From: Pinus tabuliformis
Lineage: Eukaryota; Streptophyta; Pinopsida; Pinales; Pinaceae
NCBI GenBank assembly: GCA_031772625.1
Contig: CM062808.1
Location: forward strand, 145,244,605-145,308,604
Direction: 5' to 3'
Length of the DNA stretch: 64,000 nt
In this document: piece by piece, positions 10,915 to 22,348 of the stretch
Position numbering within the stretch: the first letter of the stretch is position 1
Layout: each line of letters opens with the position of its first letter
Notes under the pieces: model-generated
The model's database searches: none
What the model was told of the DNA's origin: nothing
The model's input: the letters and a program-made list of their open reading frames with translations, nothing else
Position numbers and translations under genes: made by a program

Positions 10915-11395
10915 AATTGATAAATTAATAAATTAATTAATAAATCAATAATGAGTTAATTATTGATTTTTTAAGATAAGGGATAAATTAATTTTATTAT
11001 TTATTGAATTAATTATTATGTTAATTTTATATAAAATTAATTATTTAAATAATTTGTTTAATTAATTCATTATTTTGTTTAATTAATTAATTAATTAATT
11101 TGATTATTTATTGATTTAATTATTATGTTCATTAATTTTATGTAAAATTAATTTTTTAATTAATTTGTTTAATTGATTCATTAATTTGTTTGATTAATTA
11201 ACTAATTTGTTTGATTAATTAATTAAAAGAATAGACTAACTAATTAGTTTTATTATTTATTAAGATGTCTATTTATTTCATTTTATGTATTTTATTTGAT
11301 TAATTTATTTAATAAATTGTTAATTGATAAATTAATAAATTAATTAACAAATTAATAAATTAATTAACAAATTAATAAATTAATTAATTAATCGA
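10915..11395. repeat. AT-rich tract of AATTAATT/ATAAATT motifs, copy 1
   Basis: About 480 bases made almost only of A and T, with irregular runs of AATTAATTAATT, ATAAATTAATTAACAA and TTTGTTTAATTAATT. Strongly self-complementary, so it can form many hairpins. No coding sequence. It lies between the LINE tail and an integrase fragment; the LINE may have inserted at its edge. Confidence 0.85.
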
Positions 11396-11982
11396 TAATG
11401 ACTTTCTTGATGACATAGGGATCTAGCCATAAGGGATGAAGCATACCTGCCCCCAAGAGATCATGTTTTTGATCATAGAGCAACACAAGGTCGCCCTCTT
11501 GGTAAGAACGAAGCTTAAACTTTTTATTGTATCGGGACTTTACCCGGTGCTTGTGAGCCTCGAGTGCCAATTCGGCATCCCGACGGGTTTCATCCAGCTA
11601 ATTAAGGTATAGTAAGTGTTCTTCTTCGGCAATAGTGTTGGGAATGAGTTCAAAGGCTACTTTTAGGGAAGGGATTTGACACTCAATGGGTAGAACTGCT
11701 TCTAGGCCATACACCAATTGAAAAGGTGTAAAGCCCACAACAGTCTTTACTGAAGTTCAGTATGCCCATAACATTGAATATAACATTCGGTGCCAATTGG
11801 TTTTATGGTTTCCTACCAACCTACGGATCATGGTTTTTAAGACGCCATTTACAGCTTCCACTTGACCAATAGCTTGGGGGTAGTAGGAGGATGATTGATC
11901 CTGACAAAAACCAGGCAGTGAGGTTAAATCAGACATCATATGGTTCTGGAAGTGAGATCCATGGTCTGTTGCGATTGTGTGG
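11388..11982 (-). pseudogene. Ty3/gypsy integrase C-terminal fragment, copy 1
   Basis: Reading on the minus strand: PHTIATDHGSHFQNHMM (second catalytic Asp), SSYYPQAIGQVEAVNGVLK (catalytic Glu), NWHRMLYSMLWAY, GFTPFQLVYGLEAVLPIEC, then the C-terminal EGDLVLLYD and PLWLDPYVIKKV. Two stops interrupt it (near 11757 and 11600). The N-terminal zinc domain, first Asp and everything upstream are missing: the gene stops abruptly at the LTR boundary at 11983. It resembles the integrases of the Tat elements farther along but belongs to another, diverged copy in opposite orientation. Confidence 0.85.
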
Positions 11983-11987
11983 GGTTG

Positions 11988-13030
11988 TGTTATAGACATT
12001 TTTGTGCCTTACAACTCCAAGAATGAAATGTCCATAAACCAAGGGCTCCTAAGTCCCTAAAAGTGTTGTTCTAACCCCTAAAGGAACAAGGTCAACAGAT
12101 TACAGGTTCTCCCAGGAGTTCTCCACCAGAAACTGCTCAGAATTGGTCAAAACAGGATCATTTCAGCTGCTCCACTGGCTATGTGCGTTGAATTGCACCT
12201 AAATACACTGTGAGGGTGCGTTGCATTTCAAAACTCCCTTCTATAGGGTGCGATGGGCGAGAAATGACAAATGGCAGTGTCATTCCGCGAGGTGGAGAGG
12301 CAATGGAAGCTTCCAGAATCTTCTCCTGTGACACTTGCCTCACTGAATTCGACCAAAGATGAGTAAGAGGCCCTCGGTCTCCAAGTGGAAGCAAGAAATG
12401 ATAGAGAGAAGACACTAATCAAATCACAAGCTGACTCATCTTCCTTACACATATCTATATATGGATCCCTCATCCCAAAGATCTGGAGGCTGGAATTTTG
12501 CATATTGTAAGGAATTGTTGTTGGTTTCTAGAGACAAACATCAGATTGTTGGGTGATTTATGCTTTGTTTGAGGTGAAGATGAGCTTCTTTGCTGGGAGG
12601 TTGATGTTGGGTCGGAACCGCTGGTTGTAACTCCTCCTGGATCTTTTCTTGTTTATCAATAAAAAACTATTTGAGTTCTCCTCCATGCTTTTGTATCATT
12701 GATGCTTGTTACATTTGTATGGTTAACTTAAATCTGATCCTAAGTTGTTTATGAATATAGATCCATGTCTTTGTATAGTGCTCTTCTTCTGTGATCTTAC
12801 AGGTACTTTATGAAGCTGGGCATGCAAGGGAGCAGGTAGCTGGAGACTATCAAAGAAGAGAGGGATTGGATCAAAGGATTAACGCAAGACACAGGTTGGT
12901 TCTTTCTATTCCTCTCTATCTATAATTCATAAAGGAAATACAAAAGTAGTTTTTCTCTGTTTGTTTCTAAGGTAGCTGTCACACCTTAGTGGGATAGAGC
13001 AGTTCTATATAGACACTTTTCCCTGTAACA
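11988..13030 (+). mobile_element. Solo LTR related to the Tat LTRs (LTR-A), copy 1
   Basis: Begins TGTTATAGACATTTTTGTGCC and ends CCTGTAACA, with a 5-bp repeat GGTTG at 11983-11987 and 13031-13035. Inside, the layout parallels the neighbouring Tat LTR: GTGCGTTGCAT and GTGCGATGGGC motifs (12216, 12248), a TATATAT box near 12456 and AATAAA at 12658. No internal region, primer site or second LTR of this type adjoins it, so it is a solo LTR left by LTR-LTR recombination. Sequence similarity to the next LTR is patchy, so it is an older or different subfamily. Confidence 0.8.
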
Positions 13031-13033
13031 GGT

Positions 13034-14063
13034 TGTTATAGACATATTTGGGCACATCAACCCCAAACTTACATGTCAATGTATTAGGGTTCATCAACCC
13101 CTAAAATAGTTTTTTTATGCCCTAAACAAACTTAGTCATCTGAATGCCTCATTCCCCAAAAGTTCTATCAAGAAAATCATCCAAAAAGTGCCTAAACTGA
13201 ATCATTGTTGAAAGCCCTATGTTAGGGTGCGATGCATAGCAGGTACTGCACTATCAAAGTGCTATGCATTGTAGTATGGACCTCTGTAAAGTGCGATGGG
13301 CAAGGTTAGACAAAATTCCAGGAGTGTTTGATGAGTTAGCTTCTCATGGAAGCCTCTAAAGCTTCTCCTATGTCACTTGCCTCCCTGAGTTCGCCCAAGG
13401 ATGACTAAAGGAACTAGGAAACATTCTCCTATTCCCCTCTTTCATGGAACCAATTCCTAAAAATAGAAAGGCATTCATCATCCCCATTAATGACTCAACC
13501 TCCGGCAATCATCTATAAAAGGATCTATCATCCAAGAGATCAGAAGGCTGAATTATTCTGAGTTGTAAGGAAGTGCTGCTAGTTTCAATATTGAGGTGAA
13601 AGCATTGTGTTATTGTTGGTATGTTCTTGTTGATTCATGAGGTGAAGAAGGCTTGAAGCTGGGAGGATGGCACTGGATCAGACTTCTTATGGGTTGTAAT
13701 TCTCCTTGTTATCAATAAATTTCTTTAATATTTTCCTAATTGATTGTGTTAACTGTAAATGCATTCATTTGTTTATCATATTTCTGATTCTATGATGGAT
13801 CATAATGCTTTGACAAGTCCTTTTTTTGTAGTTGTGCAGATACTCTCCAAGTGTGTTAAGTACGGGGATGAGTTACGGGATTTGCCAAAGGAGAGGGAGA
13901 TCAAGCGAGGATTCAAGCAAAAGTTACATGTTGGTATTTCATAATCTCTTTCTTATCTATCACTCATAAGAAAGATAGTGAATTGCTTTGTTTGTTGTTT
14001 CTATGGTAGCTACCACTCCTAGAGGGCTAGCATTTCTTAGAAGTACTAGTTTTTCCATAAACA
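13034..14063 (+). mobile_element. Tat-family LTR (LTR-B), cut off after its primer binding site start, copy 1
   Basis: Runs TGTTATAGACATATTTGGG to CCATAAACA (1030 bp), identical to LTR1 at 26135-27164. It is followed by only 12 bases of the primer binding site (AATTGGTGACTC) before the duplication junction, so it is an orphan LTR made by the tandem duplication and not a separate insertion. It retains a TATAAAA box (13514-13520) and AATAAA (13714-13719), so it could still drive transcription into copy 2. Confidence 0.9.
13514..13520 (+). promoter_or_regulatory. TATA box of orphan LTR-B
   Basis: TATAAAA in CATCTATAAAAGGATC, about 480 bases into the LTR and 194 bases before AATAAA (13714-13719), the normal order of U3 promoter and R-region poly(A) signal. 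Same position in LTR1 (26615), LTR2 (43075) and LTR3 (61140). Confidence 0.7.
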
Positions 14064-14076
14064 AATTGGTGACTCT

Positions 14077-14972
14077 TCATAGGCCTTTACTTATAACTTT
14101 CAATTTTGTCATGCATAGAGTTCCCATAGAAAATAATACTTACAGCCAAAAGAACTTAATATTTGATAGAAATAAAAATGATCTCTTTCTAAATGAATTA
14201 AAAACTAATTTGCTTCCTTTATCTAGTATAGACAACATAGAAGACCTCTATCATAATTTTACTAGAACCCTCTCATATTCTATTAACAACTTCTCAATTG
14301 AAGTTTCAAATAATAAAAGAAATAGCAAAACCAATCCATGGTATGACAAAGTTTGTAAAAGTGCGAGGAGAGCAATTAAGGAAGCTGTTGATGAATCTCT
14401 TAAAATGGACAAGATAAAAATATACAAAGCCCTAACTAAAAGGAAAAAGAGGTAGTACATTCAACAAAGACAGGAGAATCTCTTACACCTCTCTAACGTA
14501 GCTCCTAAGAAATTTTGGAGGCAGATTCTTACTAGGAAGACTAAAGATAATAATAAAATTGCTCTTCACGATTGGAATTCCTATCTTACAAAGCTTTATG
14601 AATCTCCAAATGTCATGGATAATTTGGAAACCCTACTCACAATGAAAGAATTTTTCTCTTTAGAAGACATTAAGTTTTGGGTTAATCACCTCGCTAATGG
14701 GAAAGCTAAGGACATTGAAGGTTACTAGGCAGAAATCTTAAAAATTGGAGGTCCTGTCCTCATCCCCCACATCCATAAGCTTTTCAATCAAGCAGTCAAG
14801 CAAGGGTTCCCTAAACCTTGGATTGAGAGCCTCATTATCCCTATTTTTAAAAGTAGGGATACAAATAACCCCTCTATTTACAAGAAAATTATGATCATCC
14901 CTCTCTTAGCCAAGCTATATGGTAGTATTTTGGAAACTAAGTTAAGCATATGGCTTGAAAGTGAAGGTAAGC
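14077..14972 (+). pseudogene. RTE-like LINE endonuclease end and N-terminal RT (copy 2, 5' truncated)
   Basis: Same sequence as 975-1870. The endonuclease is cut off inside its SDH motif by the duplication junction, so 14088-14455 reads only the last part of the endonuclease and the start of the RT linker, joined to LTR sequence upstream. Stops as in copy 1. Confidence 0.9.
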
Positions 14973-15124
14973 GATAATATTCCCTTTGTGGTGAAGGAAT
15001 TCTAAGAGCAGGAAGTGACCATGGGCGATTAGGATTTGGGACAGACCTACATAGACCATGACAATCTGTCATTGCTCTCCAGTAATAAGACAAACACTAT
15101 ACGACAAGGAATAGTATGTAAGCG

Positions 15125-16659
15125 ATGGAACCCCCCCAGGGGGACGATATGGCAGCTCCCCCAATGATGCTGAAAACATTCTGATGCATATAGAAGATGT
15201 CAGGAAGGAACACCAAGAAGATGCAGGAACAGAACCTAAAACCTTGCCAGACAATATGAACAGGAATGAAGCTCCCAAAGCGACGTCGACAACCTGCAAG
15301 CCTGTAGTAGTGGAACAACCTAAGATTGAGCTCCCAAGTCAGTAGATTAACACTCAAATCCAGTACATGAAGGATCACACATTGATTGGAAATTTTATAG
15401 GCTTTTGGCCCATAGAGAAAGCTTTTCATGGCTAGATAGCATCCAAGTGGAAACCAAAAGGGCACATTACCCTGCAGTTGTAGCCTAAATGCTTCTTTAC
15501 AGAAATCTTCAACTCTATAGAAGACCGAAATAGAGTTTTTGATGGAGGACCATACGTTTTCAATGTAGCAAGCCTCTATCTGAGAGGCTGGATTGAACGA
15601 TTCAATCTAGACAAAGAAGATTTAAGATGGGCACCAGTTTGGATCCGCCTTTATTCCCTCGCTTTGGAGTACTGGGATGAAGATTTACTGCAAGATATTG
15701 GGAATGGATTAGGGGAAATCATCAAAATCATGGAGGAGACAAAACTCAAGTGATATACCTCCTATGCCTAAATATGTGTCTACATGCACCTCAGCAAAGC
15801 TCTCCTAGACACGGTAAGTCGATATCATGATGATTTTGAATGGATACAGTTAATAGATTATGAGCATGTTCCATTCTGATGTAGAAAATTCCATGCCCTT
15901 GGCCATCTATTTTGTGACTGCCCTTCAAATCTGAAAACCTCGACCTCTCCCACACCGGACAAACCTGACTCGGATGGGTTTACCAAAGTCACCAACCGCA
16001 AAAAGAACCACAAAAAACCCTCCTCAATCCTTAAAAAACTTGTTGCCAATGCCTCCATGCCATCCACCAGCAATAACTTTGAGACCCTGAATCAGCTAGA
16101 GCTAAATAACTCTAAAAACCCTCACCATTCTGAGGAAATCCCCAAGATGACTCCACAATCCACTCCCTCGAGCTCAAAGAAGGCCCAAAAGTCTATGCAA
16201 TCCATAGATCTCAAATCCGCCCCTCCCAGTAGGTCCTCAAAATGGAATACTCAAGGCATGGATGTTGATAGCATGCAATAGGAAACCACGACTGTAGCGG
16301 ACACAACAGTGGAACGAAGTGAGGCCCAGCACATGGAAGAGGAGCCGGAGAGCTTCGACATTGGAGATCTAGACATACTGGGATTAGAACAAGCTTGCAA
16401 GAAAAAAGAATACGACAAGATCCCAGAAAGGCAGCTGGAAAACTTAGAAGTCATCCTCTCCAGAGCACAGCAGCAAAGATCTCTAGGCATCCAGCCTGGG
16501 AGTCAATGGGATGGGAAAAACATCTCTAAAGACAATAAAAAAAGAGGAAGGAAAACAGATCTTCAGAGAACCATCTACATTGGGGAAATGCTGGTGGAAT
16601 CTGGAAGATATTCCAAGCTTACAAAGTATTACAATCCCCTACCCAACAGTGCATCATGA
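15125..16659 (+). pseudogene. L1 ORF1 (DUF4283-type), copy 2
   Basis: Twin of 2023-3557. The part before about 15889 is identical to copy 1; after it the copies diverge by several percent. The zinc knuckle here reads C-F-H-C, one residue closer to CCHC than copy 1. The stop overlaps the ORF2 start (ATGA at 16656-16659). In-frame stops make it non-functional. Confidence 0.85.
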
Positions 16660-19600
16660 AGCTCATTTCATGGAACATCAGAGGGCTCAACAGCCCCGGG
16701 AAATATAGACTGATAAAAAACATGTTTCAACAGGAGAAACCTCAAGTCTTCTTCTTGCAAGAAACCAAATGTAACTCTACAACACTGGATCAGACCCTTG
16801 CAAAAGCATGGCCAGGCAACAAAGTAGTCGCAGTGGATGCCTCAGGAGCATTAGGAGGACTAGAAATAGTTTGGGATGAACGAGCTATCACACTTACTAA
16901 CATTCATGCGAGTAAGAATTTCATTCAAGCCACCTTCCATATTACAGGGACAAATGTGCATGGTCACCTAACCAATGTCTACTTCCCCTAGGAAGCAATG
17001 AACAAGATAGACATATTGAATACTTTAGCTTTGATCAACTCTGAAAGAACTCATCCACTCTGGATCATAAGAGGAGATTTTAATATGATAACAAAGTTGG
17101 AAGAAAAAAGAGGGGGCAGGGCCAAACTGGATAATGAAAGCATTCACTTCAAAAACTTCATCCAAGACAACTGGCTCATAGATATTTCATTCAACAATGG
17201 AATCTACACATGGAATAACAAACGAGTAGGTGCACATCAAATTGCCTCTCGATTGGATCGATTCCTGCTATCTGACAATGCAATCCATCTTGGAGGGGAC
17301 TTCTTGGCTTCAATCTTACCATTCTTAGACTCAGATCACTGGCTTATCGCACTTCAATGGCAAAGGCTAGGAAACACTACATGAAGGCCTTTCTGCTTTG
17401 AAGCTTTCTAGCTGACACATCCAGATTTTAACAACCTGATTAATGCGGTTTGGAAAAATTTCAAACCTCCGGATGGCACAAAAATGTATCAATTCCAACA
17501 AAAAATCAAAAATCTCAAGAACAACATCAAACAATGGAATCAGCTTACCTTTGGAAATATTTTCCAAGAACAAAGCGCTCTGGATCAAGAAATGAAAAAA
17601 CTACAGCAGAGGATCATCACAGAAGGAAGATCTGAAGCCCTCTTAGATCAAGAAAAACACCTACAAACACAAATATCAGAAAGAGCAAAGCAAGAAGAAA
17701 TACTTTGGAAACAAAATTCAAGAGTTAGATGGCTTAAAGAGGGCGAAAGAAATACTAAGTTCTTTCATCGCATTACTATCCAGAGAAGAATGCATAACAA
17801 CATCACTCACATACAGAATCGGCAAGGGGAACGGCTGGAAAAACATGACGATGTATAACAAGAGTTTCTTACTCATTTTTAGCAGGTACACCAAGAACCT
17901 CACATAGATCGATTGCTGACTAGAGAGAAAATTACCAAGAATGTCCCAAAGATCATAACAGAGGAACACAATCAGCTCCTCCTCAGGCCAATATCTTTAC
18001 AGGAAGTGGAGAAAGCCATGAGACAACTCAAAGTAGGAAAAGCGCCTGGCCCAGATGGCTTCACGTCCAATTTCTTCCACAACTTCTGGGATCTAATCAA
18101 AGAGGAGGTCTGGCAAGTCGTTGAGGAATCCAGGACTAATAGATGGATGCTTCCCTCTTTGAATGCAACCTTCATTGCCCTCATCCCCAAGGAAGAACAT
18201 TCTCAGACTCCAGACAAATTCTGGCCTATTGCTTTATGTAATGTCATATACAAAATCATCTCCAAAGTTATTGCTTCACGACTAAAACCTCTGCTTCCAT
18301 TACTCATATCACCAGAGAAATCAGGCTATGTGGAAGGAAGGAAAATCACGGATGGCATCATTCTCACTCATGAGATCATTCACTCCTTAAAGCAGTTCAA
18401 AAAAGCAGGTATGCTCCTAAAAATCGATCTCTCTAAAGCTTTTGATAGTTTAAGCTAGAAGTATATTCAAAAAATGCTGATAGCATTTGGCTTCTGCCCC
18501 CTAGGTTAGATGGGTCATGAGCCTTATAACATCTACCTTCTTCTCCATTTTGGTCAATGGGATCCATTCCACCCCCTTTCACAGCTCTAGAGGAATCCGA
18601 AAAGGTGATCCCCTCTCCCCCTTTCTGTTCGTCATTATGGTGGAAGGTCTTGGAAGAAGCATTAAAGAAGCTCTTCATTCCCAGCAATTGAGAGGACTCT
18701 CCTTTCCCGACACCCCTGCCATCCCTCGATCCAGAAAGCCCTTAAATTAAAATCCATTTTGACTGATTTTTCGGATGCCTCTGGAGCTTGCATTAACAAG
18801 GCTAAATCCCAAATATTCTTCTTTCATATCCCTACTATAACCCAATCCTCAATTGCTAGGATCCCAGGTTTTTCGATGGCCGCTCTCCCCTCCAAATACC
18901 TAGGCGCTCCTATGACAGATTCTGCTTTAAAGCACTCATCTTGGCAACTACTCTTGGAAAATTTGGAAGCCTGTCTCTCTTCTTGGACATACAGAGCTCT
19001 CAACATGGCAAGTCGTCTAGTCTTAATCAAAGCTGTACTGCAATCCATGCCGCTATATCTTTTTTCAGTTCTGGAAGCTCCAAAGTGGGTTCTCAAGGAA
19101 ATCAAACATCTTCAAAGAGCCTTTATGTGGGGAAACATAGGAAAAAAGAAAAAATGGGCTTTGGTAAAATGGGATACAGTGTGCCTTCTGAAAAACTCCA
19201 GAGGTACTGGGCTTTGTGATCCTCAACATAGTAATGTGGTCATGGGCATACGCATCTGGTGAAAATGGATCTCAGAACCGCATACTCCCTGGGCTATTCT
19301 CTGGACAACAAAATATGCCAATAATCGACCAGTAGATGACTTAATCTGACTCACAGAAGTTGGCCCAGGCTCCCTAATCTGGAATGCAGCTAAACAACAT
19401 AAGGATTTAATTCAACAACACAACTTCTAGGAAATTAGGAATGGTAATAATGCACAGTTCTGGGAAGATTCTTGGTAGCAAAGACCCAAACTGAAGGATC
19501 TAATCAAACCCCACCAAATACAGGACTGGGAAGGGCAACTGATGGTCAAGGTAAACCAACACTGGAGGCCCACTCACACACAAGGATACAGGCAATGGAT

Positions 19601-20000
19601 AAGCTCGGACCACATCATCAGGCAAGGCACACAGCTCATCAAGGAAAATCTGGAAACAAAGCTTTCAAATAGGAAAATATGCTACTCTGACAAGAAGGAT
19701 ATAATCAGATGGGGTTACGAGGCGAGAGGAACCTTCACTTCACAAGAGGATTATAATATAATTATAAGAAATCATATAGTCAAGGACCCTCTATGGAACA
19801 AAGTATGGGCCCCCTCCATATGGCCAAAAATATCCACTTTCCTCTGGTTTCTTTGCCAAAATAAAATCCTCACTTGGGACAACCTTCGGAAAAGAAGCTT
19901 TCATGGGCCTTCTATATGTCCCAACTACAAATAGGTAGAAGAAACTACTGAGCATCTCATAAACTCCTTCCCTTTGGCAAACTGATTTTGGGAAAAAAGT
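16656..20000 (+). pseudogene. L1 ORF2 endonuclease, RT and zf-RVT region, copy 2
   Basis: Twin of 3554-6900. The endonuclease is split by a TAG at 16989 (copy 1 has GAG there) and again by the TGA before 17385. RT motifs are the same as in copy 1, including KVGKAPGPDGF, KIDLSKAFD and GDPLSPFLF, and motif C is missing at the same point (about 18720), so that deletion predates the divergence of the two copies. About 18430-19260 differs from copy 1 at only one or two sites, so the divergence is uneven within the island. The zf-RVT part near 19540-19934 runs further than in copy 1. Confidence 0.9.
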
Positions 20001-20127
20001 TAGCTTCAGATGCCAAAAATATGGACGAATTAAGGAGGATATCACCAACACTGTACGCACTTGGGAAATCAGTCCATATAAAAGCAAACTGTTAAACGCT
20101 TTATGGAAACTTATCCCAGGTCTCCTC

Positions 20128-21266
20128 ATGTGGACTGTCTGGAAAGAAAGAAATCGTCGCATCTTCAAGGACCAATCCTCCCCTTTAGAAGTCCTATGGA
20201 ATAATATATGTCAAAACCTTCGAGAAACCTTAATGCTTCAAACCTGGTATGAAGAAGACTTTCCCTCCATTCCACAGGAACAAAATATATGGGAAAACTG
20301 GAATCTTCAGTGGAACCAGATGCAAGCAAATCAGGGTAAAACTTCATCACAAGGAAAGACACCAGACAGATGGATTCCTCCACCCCAACATATGATACAA
20401 CTTAACTTCGACGGAGCGTCTAAAGGTAATCCAGGCAAAGCAGGATATGGAGGAGTCTTCAGGGATCACAAGGGCATTCCTCTTCTAACTTTCATAGGCT
20501 CAATTGGTTGGGATACGAATAATTCGGCTGAATTAGAAGGGATATGGCAGGGGCTTCTCCTTGCTCAACTCCATGGTTTCTTCCCACTTATAATTGAAGG
20601 GGATTCTCAGATTCTCATTAACATGGTTAATCAGATTCTGCAGGGGACTCATCATACAAAGTTGGTAGCAATTGGAGATTGGCAGAATGATTAGAGCACA
20701 TTGAACAATGGCTCTCAACCCACAGAGAAGTCACCCTTAAACACATTTGTAGGGATGACAAAAAAGTAGCAGATCTTTTAGCTAACATTGTAGTAGATAG
20801 TAGAAGGACCCTACATCAGGAACACTTAATACTATCGCCACTACTCTTCAGCTACATGAATACAATGATTTGGTGCAGACTGAAATGGTACAGGAAGAAT
20901 AAACACACCCAGATGCAGGTGATTATCAAGGAAATTAAAATGATAAGACAGTCGAGCAGTGGAAGGGCTAGCAACAAGGCCACCTACGTCTTCCCCCATG
21001 CCAACCTGAGACGCATTAAAGGCACCCTACATGCACCATTAATTGAGTCCTATGGCCGAGACAGCTCCATTACACTCATAGCCATGGCGTCCGCAGATCA
21101 TTTTGCAATTCCTCCCCCATTGATCCACTGTGTTTGCCCTCCGCAGGCCACTGAGCCCTGCTCATGCATTGTAATAGGTAGCCAATGTTTGCTGCTAAGT
21201 TGTATTGACTTGGGCAATGGATTTCATTATTCTCATACCAGACTCTACAACTTAGCTCTGGCTTAG
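20128..21266 (+). pseudogene. L1 ORF2 RNase H and C-terminal extension, copy 2
   Basis: Better preserved than copy 1: WTVWKERNRRIFKDQ leads into FDGASKGNPGKAGYGG (about 20410), NNSAELEG with the glutamate retained, and IEGDSQIL. It stops at a TGA near 20692, just before the segment with the last Asp (DDKKVADLLAN). From about 20675 on it is identical to copy 1. Confidence 0.85.
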
Positions 21267-22332
21267 ACCTCCTTTGTCCATTCTCTGCAAAGTTATTCCA
21301 CCAACCCCTCTGTTGCTAACCTTGCTTTCAATCCTGCCATGGCTCGTGTCTGACATCAAATGCAAAGCAGGAGAGGAAGCACTTGCGACGAAAGCATCGG
21401 CCCTCTTGCAATGCCCAGCCCTGACTCTGTCTCCCCTACTTCTTCAACTAACAATCCCAATCCACATAGCTCATTCTATGGCAGTTACCCAGACATCTGA
21501 AGTGGAAGGGGAAGAGCTAGGCTCCAAGGCACGGGACGGAGGGATGCTATGGTTCACACAACAAAGTTTCCCCTTCCTCCGGATCCAGCTCCCCATACCA
21601 CTCAATTCCGTTTTTGCAACACCCTAAATTGACTTGTAGTCACAGCCACTGTTACTATTACATTCTCTGAAGAAATTGACCTGCTGGCACCTCCACCTGA
21701 GCACAATGCTGAGCGGAACAGGGTAGCACCAGGCAACAAGGGCATTCGTATCCTAGGGAATCAGCAACCTAGCAAAGATAGAGCCACCCTACATGATAAA
21801 GCATTCACTCGCAGTAAACAAGCTGCGGAAAGCAAACTTGGTGACACACAGGCTTCAGGAAGCTGATGGGGCGACACGTCTAGAATGCATGCGGGCGTGG
21901 GTAGCACCAAGGGCGTCCATCTAGCTCAAGGCAATGGCACGTCAGCCGAAGAGGATGATTGGTATAACTACGCATGTCCGATCGAAGAAGAACCAGCCCC
22001 GGACAACCTCTAATCTAGACACTTGGCAGCCAGGTGTCGCCTTTTTTGCCAGGTGGATGCTTCTCATGATGAATGGGCATTTATGGTTAAGTCTGTGTTT
22101 TATGGTCATGTCTATGCAATGTCTAAGATGTTTTTTTGTTTTTTGGTTAAAACTGATAACCCCTGTGTGGGTTCTTTTGATTTCATGGACTGGTTTGCCC
22201 TTTGTTGGGGCATTCAAGAATAGATAGTCTTATTTTGCGATGAATGATGCTCAGAACTATTGAGGCCATGCCTCATTGTAATGACTTTTTTGTATCATAT
22301 TAATAGAACAATCTTACTTAGAAAAAAAAAAA
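21267..22332 (+). other. L1 3' UTR and poly(A), copy 2
   Basis: Same as 8166-9231; eleven A residues at the end precede the right TSD at 22333-22348. I see no coding sequence of its own and no difference from copy 1. Confidence 0.75.
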
Positions 22333-22348
22333 GAAAGTGAAGGTAAGC

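Larger units (their letters stand above)
975..14075. repeat. 13.1-kb tandem duplication, copy 1
   Basis: The sequence from 975 recurs from 14077 at an offset of 13102, becoming 13101 after a single-base indel near 7550. The unit ends at 14075, twelve bases past the end of an LTR, inside a primer binding site. Outside about 2788-7573 the copies look identical apart from one substitution seen (10332 versus 23433). The left breakpoint cuts the Asp codon of the SDH motif in a LINE endonuclease. The near-identity implies a very recent event, or an assembly duplication. Confidence 0.95.
14973..22332 (+). mobile_element. L1-type LINE nested in RTE-like LINE (copy 2)
   Basis: Counterpart of 1871-9231, with the same 16-bp TSD (14957-14972 and 22333-22348) and the same poly(A) run. 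Because flanks, TSD and ends are identical, it is a duplicate of the same insertion and not a second insertion. Yet from about 15890 to 20674 it differs from copy 1 at dozens of sites, mostly transitions. Confidence 0.95.

Noticed and set aside
12179..12503. Minus-strand open frames in solo LTR-A
   Set aside because: They lie wholly in LTR U3, have no known motif and cross the TATA region.
13034..14063. Orphan LTR-B as a separate solo LTR insertion
   Set aside because: It is followed by 12 bases of primer site and is identical to LTR1, so it is the duplicated 5' end of the Tat element, not a solo LTR.
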